Shown one piece after another: positions 31,611 through 41,636 of a stretch of 64,000 nt of DNA (its first letter is position 1; every line of letters begins with the position of its first letter). This stretch comes from Blautia sp. BIOML-A1 (GTDB lineage: Bacteria; Bacillota; Clostridia; Lachnospirales; Lachnospiraceae): NCBI RefSeq assembly GCF_009883055.1, contig NZ_WWVR01000002.1, positions 1-64,000 on the forward strand, written 5' to 3'. The notes under the pieces were generated by a model. That model was not told the DNA's origin. It made no database searches and saw nothing but the letters and a program-made list of their open reading frames with translations. The position numbers and the translations under genes are program-made.

Positions 31611-33680
31611 ATGATTAAGTTTGGAAAATGGATAGCAAAGCATAAAGTGCTGATCGTGATCATCAGTATGCTTCTGCTGATTCCGTCATTCCTGGGAATG
31701 GCAGCAACGAGAGTTAATTACGACATCCTCAGTTATCTGCCGGATTCACTGGAGACAGTTGAAGGTCAGGATATCATGGTGGATGAATTCGGAATGGGTG
31801 CATTCTCTATGGTAGTCGTAGAAGATATGGAACTGAAAGACGTAGCGAAATTAAAAGAGAAATTTCAGGATGTAGAGCATGTAAAGGACGTACTGTGGTA
31901 TGACAGTGTGGCTGACTTAAGCATTCCGGTAAGTATGATCCCGGATAAGTTCAAAGATGGCTTCTTCAATGGTGATGCAACCATGATGATCGCGCTTTTT
32001 GATGATACAACATCTTCTGATGCGGCGATGGAAGCAGTTACCGATATGCGTAAGATTGCAAATGAACAGTGCTTTATAAGTGGGATGTCCGGTGTCGTAA
32101 CAGACATTAAGAACATAGCACTTCAGGAAATGCCAATCTATGTTGTGATCGCAGCCTGCCTGTCTCTGCTGGTTTTGCTTCTGGCTATGGATTCGCTGGT
32201 AATTCCGGTGCTGTTCCTGCTTAGTGTGGGTCTTGCAGTTGTTTATAACCTGGGAAGCAACATTTTCCTTGGTGAGGTTTGTTATATCACAAAATCTCTG
32301 ACAGCAGTACTTCAGCTTGGCGTAACAATGGACTATTCCATTTTCCTTCTGAACTCCTTTGAAGCATATAAGAAAAAATATGATACCAAAGACCGGGCAA
32401 TGGCACATGCGATTGCCGATACATTCAAATCTGTAGCCGGAAGTTCGGTCACAACAATTGCCGGTTTCCTTGCACTGTGTGTTATGACTTTTGCACTCGG
32501 ACGTGACATGGGTATTGTTATGGCGAAAGGTGTTGTGATCGGTGTTATCTGCTGTGTTACAGTTCTTCCGGCAATGATCCTTGTATTTGACGGAGTGATC
32601 GAGAAGACAAAACACAAACCTCTGATCAGGAGTATGGATAAGCCTTCCGGATTTATCACAAAGCATTATAAAGTATGGCTTCTTATATTCCTGATTTTTT
32701 TGTATCCGGCTGTTTACGGAAATAACCATACACAGATTTATTACAATATTGACAAGTCTCTTCCGGCTACACTGGACAGTAACGTATCCAATGAAAAACT
32801 GAAGGAAGACTTTGATATGAGTACTGTCCATATGGTGCTGCTGAAAAACGGGCTGGACAGCAAAGAGAAAACACAGATGCTGGATCAGATTGATAAGGTT
32901 GACGGAGTGAAATGGTCACTGGGAATGAATTCTCTGATTGGACCGACATTCCCGGAATCCATGATTCCTTCCAATATCAAAGAAATGCTTCAGTCGGATA
33001 ACTACGAAGTACAGTTTATCTGTTCCGAGTATTCCTCAGCAACAGATGAGTGTAATGCACAGCTGGATGAAATTCAGAAGATTGTCAAAAAATACAGTCC
33101 GGAATCCATGGTGATCGGAGAAGCTCCTCTGATGAAAGACCTTCAGGATACAACGGATGTTGACCTTCAGAGAGTAAATATTCTTTCTATGGCAGCAATC
33201 TTTGTGATCATTCTGTTTGTATTCAAATCGATTTCTCTGCCGTTCATTTTGCTGGCAGTTATTGAATTTGCGATTTTTGTAAATATGGCGATCCCTTATT
33301 ATCAGGGAGTAACCCTTCCGTTCGTAGCAAGTATCGTAATCGGAGCTATCCAGCTGGGAGCAACCGTTGACTATGCGATCCTGATGACCAGCAACTATCA
33401 GAAACAGCGTCATCTTGGCAAGACAAAGAAGGAAGCTATCTCCATAGCACATAAATTCTCCATGAAGTCCATTATTGTAAGTGGATGCAGTTTTTTTGCA
33501 GCAACCTTTGGAGTAGCTCTTTATTCTAAGGTTGATATGATCGGTGCGATCTGTACCCTGCTTGCAAGAGGTGCAGTGATCAGTACGATTGTCGTATTAC
33601 TCGTACTTCCGGCAATGTTTATGGTATTTGATCCGATCATAGTTCATACATCAAAGGGATTTTTGCCGGATAAAAAATGA
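31611..33680 (+). CDS. MMPL/RND family membrane exporter
   Basis: 689-residue RND-superfamily protein with two MMPL repeats: one helix, a large extracellular loop, then about five helices, repeated. Each half carries the proton-relay region (LGVTMDYSIFLLNSFEAYKK and LGATVDYAILMTSNYQKQR), with conserved Asp-Tyr. Such transporters export lipids, drugs or surface molecules. Two adjacent ATGs occur; 31611 has better spacing from AAGGAGG than 31608. It is controlled by the divergent TetR regulator and followed by the secreted repeat protein, a pairing that suggests a shared machine. Confidence 0.93.
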   Translation: MIKFGKWIAKHKVLIVIISMLLLIPSFLGMAATRVNYDILSYLPDSLETVEGQDIMVDEFGMGAFSMVVVEDMELKDVAKLKEKFQDVEHVKDVLWYDSVADLSIPVSMIPDKFKDGFFNGDATMMIALFDDTTSSDAAMEAVTDMRKIANEQCFISGMSGVVTDIKNIALQEMPIYVVIAACLSLLVLLLAMDSLVIPVLFLLSVGLAVVYNLGSNIFLGEVCYITKSLTAVLQLGVTMDYSIFLLNSFEAYKKKYDTKDRAMAHAIADTFKSVAGSSVTTIAGFLALCVMTFALGRDMGIVMAKGVVIGVICCVTVLPAMILVFDGVIEKTKHKPLIRSMDKPSGFITKHYKVWLLIFLIFLYPAVYGNNHTQIYYNIDKSLPATLDSNVSNEKLKEDFDMSTVHMVLLKNGLDSKEKTQMLDQIDKVDGVKWSLGMNSLIGPTFPESMIPSNIKEMLQSDNYEVQFICSEYSSATDECNAQLDEIQKIVKKYSPESMVIGEAPLMKDLQDTTDVDLQRVNILSMAAIFVIILFVFKSISLPFILLAVIEFAIFVNMAIPYYQGVTLPFVASIVIGAIQLGATVDYAILMTSNYQKQRHLGKTKKEAISIAHKFSMKSIIVSGCSFFAATFGVALYSKVDMIGAICTLLARGAVISTIVVLLVLPAMFMVFDPIIVHTSKGFLPDKK

Positions 33681-33731
33681 AACCTAAATGAAAATGAATG
33701 AAGCCTATGGGCTGGAAAAGGAGTCAAGGAT

Positions 33732-36578
33732 ATGAACAGAAACAGAAAGAAAGTAGTAGCCGCTACTCTGGCAACAGGAATGGCTGTCGTTATGGGAACG
33801 ATGCCGGTACTGGCAGCAGACAGCAGTGTCTCAAAACAGGAAACTGTATATGTAAATGCTTCGGCCAGTGGTACTCCTCAGGAGATTACAGTATCTGACT
33901 GGCTGAAAAATTCAGCATCCTCAGGAAATCTGAGTGATGTGTCAGATCTTAAAGATATCAAAAATGTCAAAGGTGATGAAACCTTTGAACAGGATGGCGA
34001 TGAGCTGACCTGGAATACAGAGGATAAGGATATTTATTATCAGGGAACAACAACAAAGGAACTTCCTGCATCTGTACAACTTACTTATTATCTGGACGGA
34101 GTCCAGGTAAGTCCGGATGATCTGGCCGGTAAGAGCGGACACCTTAAGATTGAAGTAAAATATACCAACAATGCCAAAAACGAAGTAAAAGTCGGCAAGA
34201 AGAAAACAGATATGTATTCTCCGTTTGTAATGGTTACAGCAATGATTCTTCCGGTTGACAATTTTACAAATGTGACCATCGACAATGGAAAGGTGCTCTC
34301 TGACGGACAGAGAAACATTGCAGTCGGTGTTGGTCTTCCTGGACTTTCTGACAGTCTGGACCTTAAGAGTGTTGACAAAGACCTTGATATTGATATTCCG
34401 GAAGGATTTACTATGGAAGCAGATGTTACTGATTTCAGCATGAGCTCCACATTTACCTTTGGAATGACAGATATTCTGGATTCCCTGGATACAGGTGACA
34501 TTGACGGACTGGATGATCTTAAGGATTCCATCAAAGAACTTACAGATTCAGCAGAAAAGCTGGTAGATGGAGCTAAGGAACTTTCCGATGGAACTACGAC
34601 ACTGGATACGAAATACAAAGAACTGGATGATGGTATTGCCACACTCAAAAGCGGTGTCAGCACTCTGAACAGTGGTGCGGCAAGTCTCAAGAGCGGTGTT
34701 TCATCCTATACTTCCGGGGCAGATACTCTTGCCTCCGGTGTGACACAGTATGCATCAGGAGTAAGTCAGCTGACCAGTTCACTGACAGAATATAATGCGG
34801 GAGTAAATACACTGGCATCCGGAGCCAAAGCCTATATCAGTGGTACGAACACCCTGGGAAGCGGCGTGAAGGCCTACGTAGAAGGCTCAACAAAGCTTGG
34901 AAATGGAATCAGCCAGTATATTGATGGAATAGGAACACTGGTTGAGGGCGTAGGAGAGAGTGCCAAAGGCGTTAAGACTGCAGCAGCAGGAATCAGTGCT
35001 TTTGCACAGAAAGCCGGAGCAATGGCAGGAAAGCTTTCTGATACCGTTACAAAGATCAATACTTATGCAGATTCTGTAACTGCCTATGCACAGGGAGCCG
35101 CACAGTTTGCCGGCAGTGTGCAGTCTTATACTGCAGGTGCAGCACAGGCACAGGGTGTGTCGGCACAGCTGTCAGCACTTCTTGGAAGTATGACAGAAGG
35201 CAGTGAGGATGATAACAGCAAGACAGAACAGGTTGCAAATGGTCTTGCACAGGCAATGGCAGCAGCGGATTCTCTTGAGACATCCACAGATGATTCTGTA
35301 GCAGGTCAGGTAAGTGCAGCTGCCGGTGCGGTGAGTGAGGCTGCCGGTGCCGGTGCTCAGCTTCAGGGAGATGCAGGAACGATTGCAAGTGGTCTGGCAA
35401 GTGCAGAGTCAGCAATTGATATCTTAAGCAGCATTGATACTTCTTCTATGGATGAAGAAACAGCAGCCGCTGTAAACGGTGCAGTGCAGAGTGCGATCGG
35501 AGCAATTTCCGGTGGTGTGGGCACAGCACAGAGTGGTGTTGACAGTTTGCAGGCTCATGCAGATCAGGTATCCGGTCTTTCTGAGCAGGCCGGACAGGTT
35601 CAGGCGGCCGCAGATGCGATCAGTGCACAGAGCAATGCAGCAGGTTCTGTGTCTCAGCTTCAGGATGGACTGAATCAGATTTCAGCAGGACTTGATGAAC
35701 TGGAAAATGGAGATACAAAGAATTCTGAGGCAGATTCCCTTAATCAGGCGAAACAGCTGGCAGATGGTCTGAATGCCGCACTTACACAGCTTACAGATAA
35801 TAATGAGGCATTAGATACAGCAGCAGAAAATCTGATCACGAACGGAACCGGAGATGGTGAGTCCCTGACAAATGCATCTGCCCAGGTAAAAGAAGGAACA
35901 GCAGAGCTTCAGACAGAGGTAAGCACTCTGTTAGACAGTAAGCAGCTGACAGCACTTCAGCAGGGTGCAGAAGAACTTTCAAAAGGTGCGGATCAGCTTC
36001 AGGCAGGCTATGAGACAGCCAAGGCATCAGCTTCTGAACTGAAAGCCGGTGCAGTGAAACTTCAGTCTTCTAATAAGCAGCTTACAGATGGTGTGGATAA
36101 ACTTCAGAAATCAGGAAAAACTCTTACAAGCGGAGCAAACCAGCTCACAAGTGCAAGCAAGCAGGTTCAGAGTGGAGCAAGCAAGATTGACAGTGCAACC
36201 AGTACTCTTACAGGTGGAGCAAGCCGTCTCTCTGCAAACAGCGGTACACTGAACAGTGGAGCAAGCCAGCTTGCCAGTGGTACACAGCAGCTTGTAAGCG
36301 GAACCGGTACTCTGTCAAGTGGAAGCACACAGGTCAAGGATGGAATCAGCAAACTTGCCAAAGGTGCCAAAGAACTGTCAGATGGAACAAAGAAATTCAA
36401 TGACGAAGGAATCAAGAAGATTGATGAGGTTGTAAACGAGGATCTTCAGGATGTCCTGGACCGTCTGGATGCACTTCGTTCCGATGAAAATGCATATACA
36501 AGCTTTACCGGAAAATCTGACAATATGGATGGAAATGTGAAGTTTGTCATTGAAACAGAGGCAATCGACAATAAGTGA
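33732..36578 (+). CDS. Secreted LxxG-repeat (YhgE-like) coiled-coil protein
   Basis: 948 residues with a signal peptide (KKVVAATLATGMAVVMGTMPVLAA), an N-terminal beta-rich domain (about 35-245) and long helical repeats. Two blocks (about 260-416 and 736-896) are built of seven-residue units with the xxxLxxG pattern (for example TLKSGVSTLNSGAASLKSGV), typical of YhgE/Pip-type proteins. The middle (about 430-730) is Ala/Gln/Ser-rich. No C-terminal membrane helix or sorting motif is seen, unlike YhgE, which has membrane segments. AAGGAG precedes ATG. It is 51 bases after the MMPL gene; it may work as the exporter's periplasmic-like or wall-spanning partner, which is inference. Confidence 0.82.
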   Translation: MNRNRKKVVAATLATGMAVVMGTMPVLAADSSVSKQETVYVNASASGTPQEITVSDWLKNSASSGNLSDVSDLKDIKNVKGDETFEQDGDELTWNTEDKDIYYQGTTTKELPASVQLTYYLDGVQVSPDDLAGKSGHLKIEVKYTNNAKNEVKVGKKKTDMYSPFVMVTAMILPVDNFTNVTIDNGKVLSDGQRNIAVGVGLPGLSDSLDLKSVDKDLDIDIPEGFTMEADVTDFSMSSTFTFGMTDILDSLDTGDIDGLDDLKDSIKELTDSAEKLVDGAKELSDGTTTLDTKYKELDDGIATLKSGVSTLNSGAASLKSGVSSYTSGADTLASGVTQYASGVSQLTSSLTEYNAGVNTLASGAKAYISGTNTLGSGVKAYVEGSTKLGNGISQYIDGIGTLVEGVGESAKGVKTAAAGISAFAQKAGAMAGKLSDTVTKINTYADSVTAYAQGAAQFAGSVQSYTAGAAQAQGVSAQLSALLGSMTEGSEDDNSKTEQVANGLAQAMAAADSLETSTDDSVAGQVSAAAGAVSEAAGAGAQLQGDAGTIASGLASAESAIDILSSIDTSSMDEETAAAVNGAVQSAIGAISGGVGTAQSGVDSLQAHADQVSGLSEQAGQVQAAADAISAQSNAAGSVSQLQDGLNQISAGLDELENGDTKNSEADSLNQAKQLADGLNAALTQLTDNNEALDTAAENLITNGTGDGESLTNASAQVKEGTAELQTEVSTLLDSKQLTALQQGAEELSKGADQLQAGYETAKASASELKAGAVKLQSSNKQLTDGVDKLQKSGKTLTSGANQLTSASKQVQSGASKIDSATSTLTGGASRLSANSGTLNSGASQLASGTQQLVSGTGTLSSGSTQVKDGISKLAKGAKELSDGTKKFNDEGIKKIDEVVNEDLQDVLDRLDALRSDENAYTSFTGKSDNMDGNVKFVIETEAIDNK

Positions 36579-36594
36579 TGACAGAAAAAAATTT

Positions 36595-36624
36595 AGGGAA
36601 CGGTTTTTACCGTTCCCTGTTTTT
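36595..36624 (+). terminator. Terminator of the MMPL operon
   Basis: AGGGAACGG / CCGTTCCCT, perfect 9-bp stem with a 6-base loop, then GTTTTT. Confidence 0.93.
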
Positions 36625-36626
36625 GC

Positions 36627-36655
36627 TTGCGGAGCCAGAGGGAGTCTGCTATACT
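36627..36655 (+). promoter_or_regulatory. Promoter of the FtsW/RodA-family gene
   Basis: TTGCGG (36627-36632), 17-base spacer ending TGC, TATACT (36650-36655). The palindrome CTGCTATA-CTG-TATAGCAG (36646-36664) covers the -10. Confidence 0.65.
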
Positions 36656-36700
36656 GTATAGCAGGATGTCAAAACATGCTTGAAAGTATCAGGTGATAAT

Positions 36701-37942
36701 ATGGAAAAAGCGAAACAACAGAAAGCGATGCAGGTTTCGAAATATAACAAAAATAACCCGGGAACTCATTCCCACAAAAAATCAACGTCAGGAAACAGCT
36801 TAAGGGCTCGGCTTATTGAGAAGCCGGACTATTATGATTACAGTCTTGTGGCTGCTATCATTCTGCTAACCTGTTTTGGACTGATCATGCTGTACAGTAC
36901 AAGTGCTTATACATCGACACTGAGATTTGGAGATGATATGTACTTCTTTAAGAAGCAGGCGGCGATCAGTTTTGTATGCATTGCAGGGGCACTGTTTATA
37001 TCATTGTTTGATTATCATATTCTGGCAAGATTTACAGGTGCTCTCTATGCCATGGCAGCAGCAAGTATGATACTGGTAAGAACTCCTCTCGGAACGGTTT
37101 CCAACGGAGCCAGAAGATGGCTGAAGATCGGACCGATTCAGTTTCAGCCGGCGGAGATCGCCAAGATCGCTGTGATCGTCTGTCTTTCTTATATGATCGT
37201 TCATATGGGGAAGAAGATGAATTCACTCAGGGCCTGTATGACACTTGGCGGGATGGGTACCTTTCTTGCAATGTTGGCATATGTCTGTACAGATAACTTA
37301 AGTACTGCAATTATCATTTTCTGCATCACAGCAGGGATGATCTTTGTGGCACATCCAAAGACAAGAATTTTTCTTATCATTGCAGGCACAGTGATTCTCT
37401 TTGTGGCAATCATCGTGCTTATTATCGGTCAGACAGTGCAGAAGACAGATGATTTCCGTCTGAATCGAATTGTTGCATGGCTTCATCCTGAGAATGCTAC
37501 GGGAGATGCGGCATATCAGACAATTCAGGCACTTTATGCGATCGGCTCAGGAGGATTTCTGGGAAGAGGACTTGGAAACAGCATTCAGAAGCTTGGAAGT
37601 GTACCGGAAGCACAGAATGATATGATTTTTTCTATTATATGTGAAGAACTGGGAATTGTAGGCGGGGTGATCCTTCTTATTCTGTTTGCATACCTTCTTT
37701 ACAGGCTGTTTTTTATTGCGCAGAATGCACCGGATCTGTTCGGATCACTGCTTGTCAGCGGGGTCTTTATCCACATTGCACTGCAGGTGATCCTCAATAT
37801 CGCGGTTGTGGTGAATCTGATGCCGAATACAGGTGTCACACTGCCGTTTATCAGCTATGGAGGTACCTCGATCATGTTCCTCATGGCAGAGATGGGAATG
37901 GCTTTAAGTGTGTCGCGTCAGATTAAGTTTAAAGCCCCCTGA
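36701..37942 (+). CDS. FtsW/RodA/SpoVE family peptidoglycan polymerase
   Basis: 413-residue SEDS-family protein, about ten membrane helices, that polymerises glycan strands from lipid II. Conserved parts include DYSLVAAIILLTCFGLIMLYSTSAY, GARRWLKIGPIQFQPAEIAKI, PEAQNDMIFSIICEELG, and LPFISYGGTSIMFLMAEMG. The basic Asn/Lys/His-rich N-terminal 40 residues are cytosolic. ATG at 36701 with AGGTGATAAT upstream is preferred over an in-frame TTG at 36680. Whether it serves division, elongation or sporulation cannot be told from context. Confidence 0.92.
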   Translation: MEKAKQQKAMQVSKYNKNNPGTHSHKKSTSGNSLRARLIEKPDYYDYSLVAAIILLTCFGLIMLYSTSAYTSTLRFGDDMYFFKKQAAISFVCIAGALFISLFDYHILARFTGALYAMAAASMILVRTPLGTVSNGARRWLKIGPIQFQPAEIAKIAVIVCLSYMIVHMGKKMNSLRACMTLGGMGTFLAMLAYVCTDNLSTAIIIFCITAGMIFVAHPKTRIFLIIAGTVILFVAIIVLIIGQTVQKTDDFRLNRIVAWLHPENATGDAAYQTIQALYAIGSGGFLGRGLGNSIQKLGSVPEAQNDMIFSIICEELGIVGGVILLILFAYLLYRLFFIAQNAPDLFGSLLVSGVFIHIALQVILNIAVVVNLMPNTGVTLPFISYGGTSIMFLMAEMGMALSVSRQIKFKAP

Positions 37943-37948
37943 AAGGGG
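37936..37948 (+). terminator. Weak hairpin at the end of the FtsW-family gene
   Basis: CCCCT-GAA-AGGGG overlapping the stop codon, followed by TCTCTAAAAT. Without a T tract it is only a possible terminator. Confidence 0.35.
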
Positions 37949-37971
37949 TCTCTAAAATAATGGAAAATCTA

Positions 37972-38000
37972 TTGACAAATGGTTTTCCAGAATATATACT
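37972..38000 (+). promoter_or_regulatory. Promoter of acpP
   Basis: Consensus TTGACA (37972-37977), 17-base spacer, TATACT (37995-38000), 48 bases before the start codon. Predicted to be strong. Confidence 0.85.
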
Positions 38001-38048
38001 TTGCACATCAAAGCAGAGAAAATGTATACTTGATAAAGGAGAATACAA

Positions 38049-38282
38049 ATGTTAGATGAAATGAAAAAAATGATCGCAGAACAGTTAAACTGCGACGAAA
38101 ACGAAATTACAGCAGATACTTCTTTTAAGGATGACCTCGGAGCAGACTCCCTTGACCTGTTTGAACTGGTTATGGCACTGGAGGATGAATACAATATTGA
38201 GATACCTGCTGAGGAACTGACAGACCTGGAAACAGTGGGAGACGTAATCGAGTATCTTAAAGGCAGAGGCATTGAGGCATAA
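38049..38282 (+). CDS. acpP: Acyl carrier protein
   Basis: 77-residue acidic carrier. DDLGADSLDLFELVMALEDE contains the Ser that receives 4'-phosphopantetheine (Ser38 in GADSLDL). It shuttles acyl chains in fatty-acid synthesis. AAAGGAG precedes ATG. It is monocistronic, away from fab genes, with its own strong promoter and terminator; an Sfp-type phosphopantetheinyl transferase lies 3.3 kb downstream. Confidence 0.95.
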   Translation: MLDEMKKMIAEQLNCDENEITADTSFKDDLGADSLDLFELVMALEDEYNIEIPAEELTDLETVGDVIEYLKGRGIEA

Positions 38283-38290
38283 TAAAACAC

Positions 38291-38319
38291 TCCCTGAGGC
38301 ATATTGTCTCAGGGGTTTT
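38291..38319 (+). terminator. Terminator after acpP
   Basis: CCCTGAG (38292-38298) pairs with CTCAGGG (38308-38314), followed by GTTTTA. Confidence 0.85.
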
Positions 38320-38346
38320 ACATTTGTGAAAGGCAGGAAATAAGAA

Positions 38347-39795
38347 ATGACAAAAATCAGAACCAGATTTGCACCGAGCCCGACAGGCAGGATGCATGTA
38401 GGAAATCTGCGTACAGCACTGTACGCATACCTGATTGCAAAACACGAAGATGGAGATTTTATCCTTCGAATCGAGGATACAGACCAGGAGCGCTATGTAG
38501 ATGGAGCAGTGGATATCATCTATCGTACCATGGCAGGTACAGGACTGCTTCACGATGAAGGCCCGGATAAGGATGGCGGTGTAGGTCCTTACGTGCAGAG
38601 TGAGAGACAGGCATCCGGACTTTATCTTAAATATGCACAGCAGCTGATCGAGCAGGGAGATGCTTATTACTGCTTCTGTGGACAGGAAGAACTGGAATCT
38701 ATGAAGCGTGTGGTGGCTGGCAAGGAAATCTCTATTTATGACAAGAGATGTCTCAGGCTTTCCAAAGAAGAGGTTCAGCGTCGTCTGGATGCAGGAGAAC
38801 CACATGTTATCCGTTTTAATATGCCGACAGAGGGAACTACTACTTTCCATGATGTGATCTATGGAGATATCACCGTCAATAATGAGGAAATGGAAGACCT
38901 GATCCTGATCAAATCAGACGGATATCCGACCTACAATTTTGCAAACGTTGTAGATGATCATCTGATGGGAATCACCCATGTTGTCAGAGGAAATGAGTAT
39001 CTTTCTTCTGCGCCGAAATACAATCGTATTTATGAAGCATTCGGATGGGAGATTCCGGTGTATGTTCACTGTCCGCTGATCACCAATGAAGAGCATCAGA
39101 AGCTTTCCAAGCGTTCCGGACATTCTTCCTATGAGGATCTTCTGGAGCAGGGATTTGTGACAGAGGCAATCGTAAACTTTGTAGCTCTTCTTGGCTGGAG
39201 TCCGCAGGACAACCAGGAAATCTTCTCTCTTCCGGAACTGGTTAAGGCTTTTGATTATCATCATATCAGCAAATCACCAGCCGTATTTGACATCACCAAG
39301 CTTCGCTGGATGAATGGCGAATACATTAAGAAAATGGATCCGGAAGTTTTCTATGAGAAAGCACTTCCATACATGAAGCAGGTTCTGAAACGAGACTACA
39401 ACTTCCGTAAGATTGCAGGAATGGTTCAGACAAGAATCGAAACATTCCCGGATATTCCGGCACTGATCGACTTCTTTGAGGAAGTACCGGAGTATGATTC
39501 TGCAATGTACTGTCACAAGAAGATGAAGACAAACGAGGAGACCTCTCTTGCAGTTCTCAAAGAAGTTCTCCCGGTTCTTGAAGCACAGGAAGAGTATGAA
39601 AATGACCCGCTGTTTGCTTCCTTAAGTGCCTTTGTCAAAGAAAAAGGATACAAGAATGGCTATGTTATGTGGCCGCTCCGTACTGCGGTATCTGGCAAGC
39701 AGATGACACCGGCAGGTGCAACTGAGATCATGGAGATCATCGGCAAGGAAGAAACACTTAAACGTGTAAAAGCAGCTATTGAGAAACTCAGCTGA
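38347..39795 (+). CDS. gltX: Glutamyl-tRNA synthetase
   Basis: 482-residue class I aminoacyl-tRNA synthetase charging tRNA-Glu. [19 protein letters not shown] carries the HIGH-equivalent HVGN (17-20), and KLSKRSG at about 252-258 is the KMSKS loop. The C-terminal anticodon-binding domain is complete. No T-box is upstream; the gene has a GGCAGG-type site and probably reads through partly from acpP. UvrD-like helicase gene follows after 11 bases. Confidence 0.97.
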   Translation: MTKIRTRFAPSPTGRMHVGNLRTALYAYLIAKHEDGDFILRIEDTDQERYVDGAVDIIYRTMAGTGLLHDEGPDKDGGVGPYVQSERQASGLYLKYAQQLIEQGDAYYCFCGQEELESMKRVVAGKEISIYDKRCLRLSKEEVQRRLDAGEPHVIRFNMPTEGTTTFHDVIYGDITVNNEEMEDLILIKSDGYPTYNFANVVDDHLMGITHVVRGNEYLSSAPKYNRIYEAFGWEIPVYVHCPLITNEEHQKLSKRSGHSSYEDLLEQGFVTEAIVNFVALLGWSPQDNQEIFSLPELVKAFDYHHISKSPAVFDITKLRWMNGEYIKKMDPEVFYEKALPYMKQVLKRDYNFRKIAGMVQTRIETFPDIPALIDFFEEVPEYDSAMYCHKKMKTNEETSLAVLKEVLPVLEAQEEYENDPLFASLSAFVKEKGYKNGYVMWPLRTAVSGKQMTPAGATEIMEIIGKEETLKRVKAAIEKLS

Positions 39796-39806
39796 TCAGC
39801 AGATAT

Positions 39807-41636
39807 ATGAAACGTAATCCATCTCAACAAAGGGCAATCGCCCACCTGTCAGGACCGATGATGGTCCTGGCAGGCCCCGGTTCGGGGAAAACCTCCGTAA
39901 TAGTAGAAAGAACTGCATATATGACAAAGGAAGGCGGAATTTCTCCGGCTAATATTCTGGTTGTGACCTTTTCCAGAGCGGCGGCAAAAGAAATGAAAGA
40001 GCGTTTTCTGAATTTTACCGGTCAGGAATATACTCCAATTACATTTGGAACCTTCCATGGCGTTTTTTATGGTATCCTGAAACAGGCATATGGTTTTACT
40101 GCCGCAAATATTCTGGCGGAAGAGGAAAAAATGGCAATTCTCAGGGAACTTGCCATGAATTATGGTGGAGATCTGGCAGAGGAAGGGGATTTTTCGGAAG
40201 AAGTCGCGAAGGAGATAAGCGTTGTCAAGGGAAACAGGATTTCGCTGGAATATTATTATTCTTCCTGTTGCCCGGACGAAGTTTTTCGTCAGATATACCG
40301 GGAATATATCAAAATCTGTCAGGCAAGACGAAAGCTGGATTTTGATGATATGATCCTTTATTGTTATGAGCTGTTTGATAAGCGTAAGGATATTCTGGCG
40401 GCATGGCAGAATAAATTCCAGTATATTCTTGTCGATGAGTTTCAGGATATCAACCAGCTGCAGTATGATATCGTAAAGCTTCTTGCAAAACCGCAGGATA
40501 ATCTTTTTATTGTGGGAGATGATGACCAGTCGATCTATCATTTCCGAGGCGCAAGACCGGAGATCATGCTGAATTTTACCAAAGACTATCCGGCTGCAGA
40601 AAGCGTAACCCTGGATGTGAATTATCGCTGCAGCAAAAAAATCCTTTCTTCGGCGATGCAGGTGATCGGAACGAATAAAAAGAGATTCCAGAAACATTTA
40701 CAGACACCGAATCCGGAAGGGAATCCGGTAAAGCTTCGTGAATTTGAAAACCCAAGGGAGGAATATCTGGAAGTGGTATCAGAACTCAGGGAGCGGATGG
40801 AACGAGGAGATAAGCTGGAAGATACGGCGATCCTTCTGCGCACGAATCAGGAGGCAGAGGGGCTGGTAGGGGCATTGATGGAACGACAGGTTCCCTTCAA
40901 CATGAAAGAAAAACTGCCAAATCTGTTTCATCATTGGATATGCAGAAATATTCTGGCCTACCTGCGTTTTGCGTCGGGAGACGAGAGCCGGAAGAATTTT
41001 GTGGAATTTATGAACCGGCCAAACCGATATATATCCAGGGATGCAGTGTCTTTATCACCTGTGATTTCCTTTGAACAGTTGAAGGATTTTTATAAGGATA
41101 AGGACTGGATGTGCGACCGGCTGACAACTCTGGAGACGCATCTTCGGATACTAAAAGGACTCTCTCCGTTTGCGGCAATAAATTTTATCCGAAAGGGAAT
41201 GGGATACGAAGAATACTTGCGGGAATACGCAGAATATCGTAAAATAAAGCCAGAGGAACTAAGTGAAATCCTGGATCGGCTGACGGACAGTACGAAGGGA
41301 ATGGACAGCCTGAAAGAATGGGAAGATTACATAGAGGATTATACCGGAAAGCTGGAAGAGCAGGCGAAGAAACAGGAGCAGGAGAGAGAAGGCGTTCTGA
41401 TCTCAACACTTCATGGCGTTAAGGGACTGGAATATGATAAGGTATACATTCTGAATGTAAATGAAGGAAGCATGCCGTATAAGAAAGCCGTCCTGGAACC
41501 AGCGATCGAAGAAGAACGGAGACTTTTTTATGTGGGAATGACCCGTGCCAGGAAAGAACTTGATCTGTGTTACGTGAGACAGCAGCATGAGAAGAAACGG
41601 GAGCCTTCCCGCTTTCTGGAGGAGGTGCACATATGA
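39807..41636 (+). CDS. UvrD/Rep-family ATP-dependent DNA helicase (short form)
   Basis: 609-residue superfamily 1 helicase, about 100 residues shorter than PcrA/UvrD. Motifs present: QQRAIAHLSGPMMVLAGPGSGKTS (Walker A 23-29), VTFSRAAAKEM (Ia), ILVDEFQDINQLQYDIVK (II), FIVGDDDQSIYHFRGARPE (III), LDVNYRCS (IV), ISTLHGVKGLEYDKVYI (V) and RRLFYVGMTRARKEL (VI). The core is complete, so it should be active; the reduced 2B/C-terminal part separates it from PcrA. The ribosome site is weak. It overlaps the phosphopantetheinyl transferase start by 4 bases. Confidence 0.93.
   Translation: MKRNPSQQRAIAHLSGPMMVLAGPGSGKTSVIVERTAYMTKEGGISPANILVVTFSRAAAKEMKERFLNFTGQEYTPITFGTFHGVFYGILKQAYGFTAANILAEEEKMAILRELAMNYGGDLAEEGDFSEEVAKEISVVKGNRISLEYYYSSCCPDEVFRQIYREYIKICQARRKLDFDDMILYCYELFDKRKDILAAWQNKFQYILVDEFQDINQLQYDIVKLLAKPQDNLFIVGDDDQSIYHFRGARPEIMLNFTKDYPAAESVTLDVNYRCSKKILSSAMQVIGTNKKRFQKHLQTPNPEGNPVKLREFENPREEYLEVVSELRERMERGDKLEDTAILLRTNQEAEGLVGALMERQVPFNMKEKLPNLFHHWICRNILAYLRFASGDESRKNFVEFMNRPNRYISRDAVSLSPVISFEQLKDFYKDKDWMCDRLTTLETHLRILKGLSPFAAINFIRKGMGYEEYLREYAEYRKIKPEELSEILDRLTDSTKGMDSLKEWEDYIEDYTGKLEEQAKKQEQEREGVLISTLHGVKGLEYDKVYILNVNEGSMPYKKAVLEPAIEEERRLFYVGMTRARKELDLCYVRQQHEKKREPSRFLEEVHI

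Noticed and set aside
35056..35415. 119-codon minus-strand frame in the LxxG-repeat gene
   Set aside because: Low-complexity His/Leu/Gln-rich antisense of repeated codons, with no ribosome site.
34600..36400. Degenerate DNA repeats considered as a CRISPR-like array
   Set aside because: The repeats are in-frame heptad codons of the LxxG protein, not spaced direct repeats with unique spacers.
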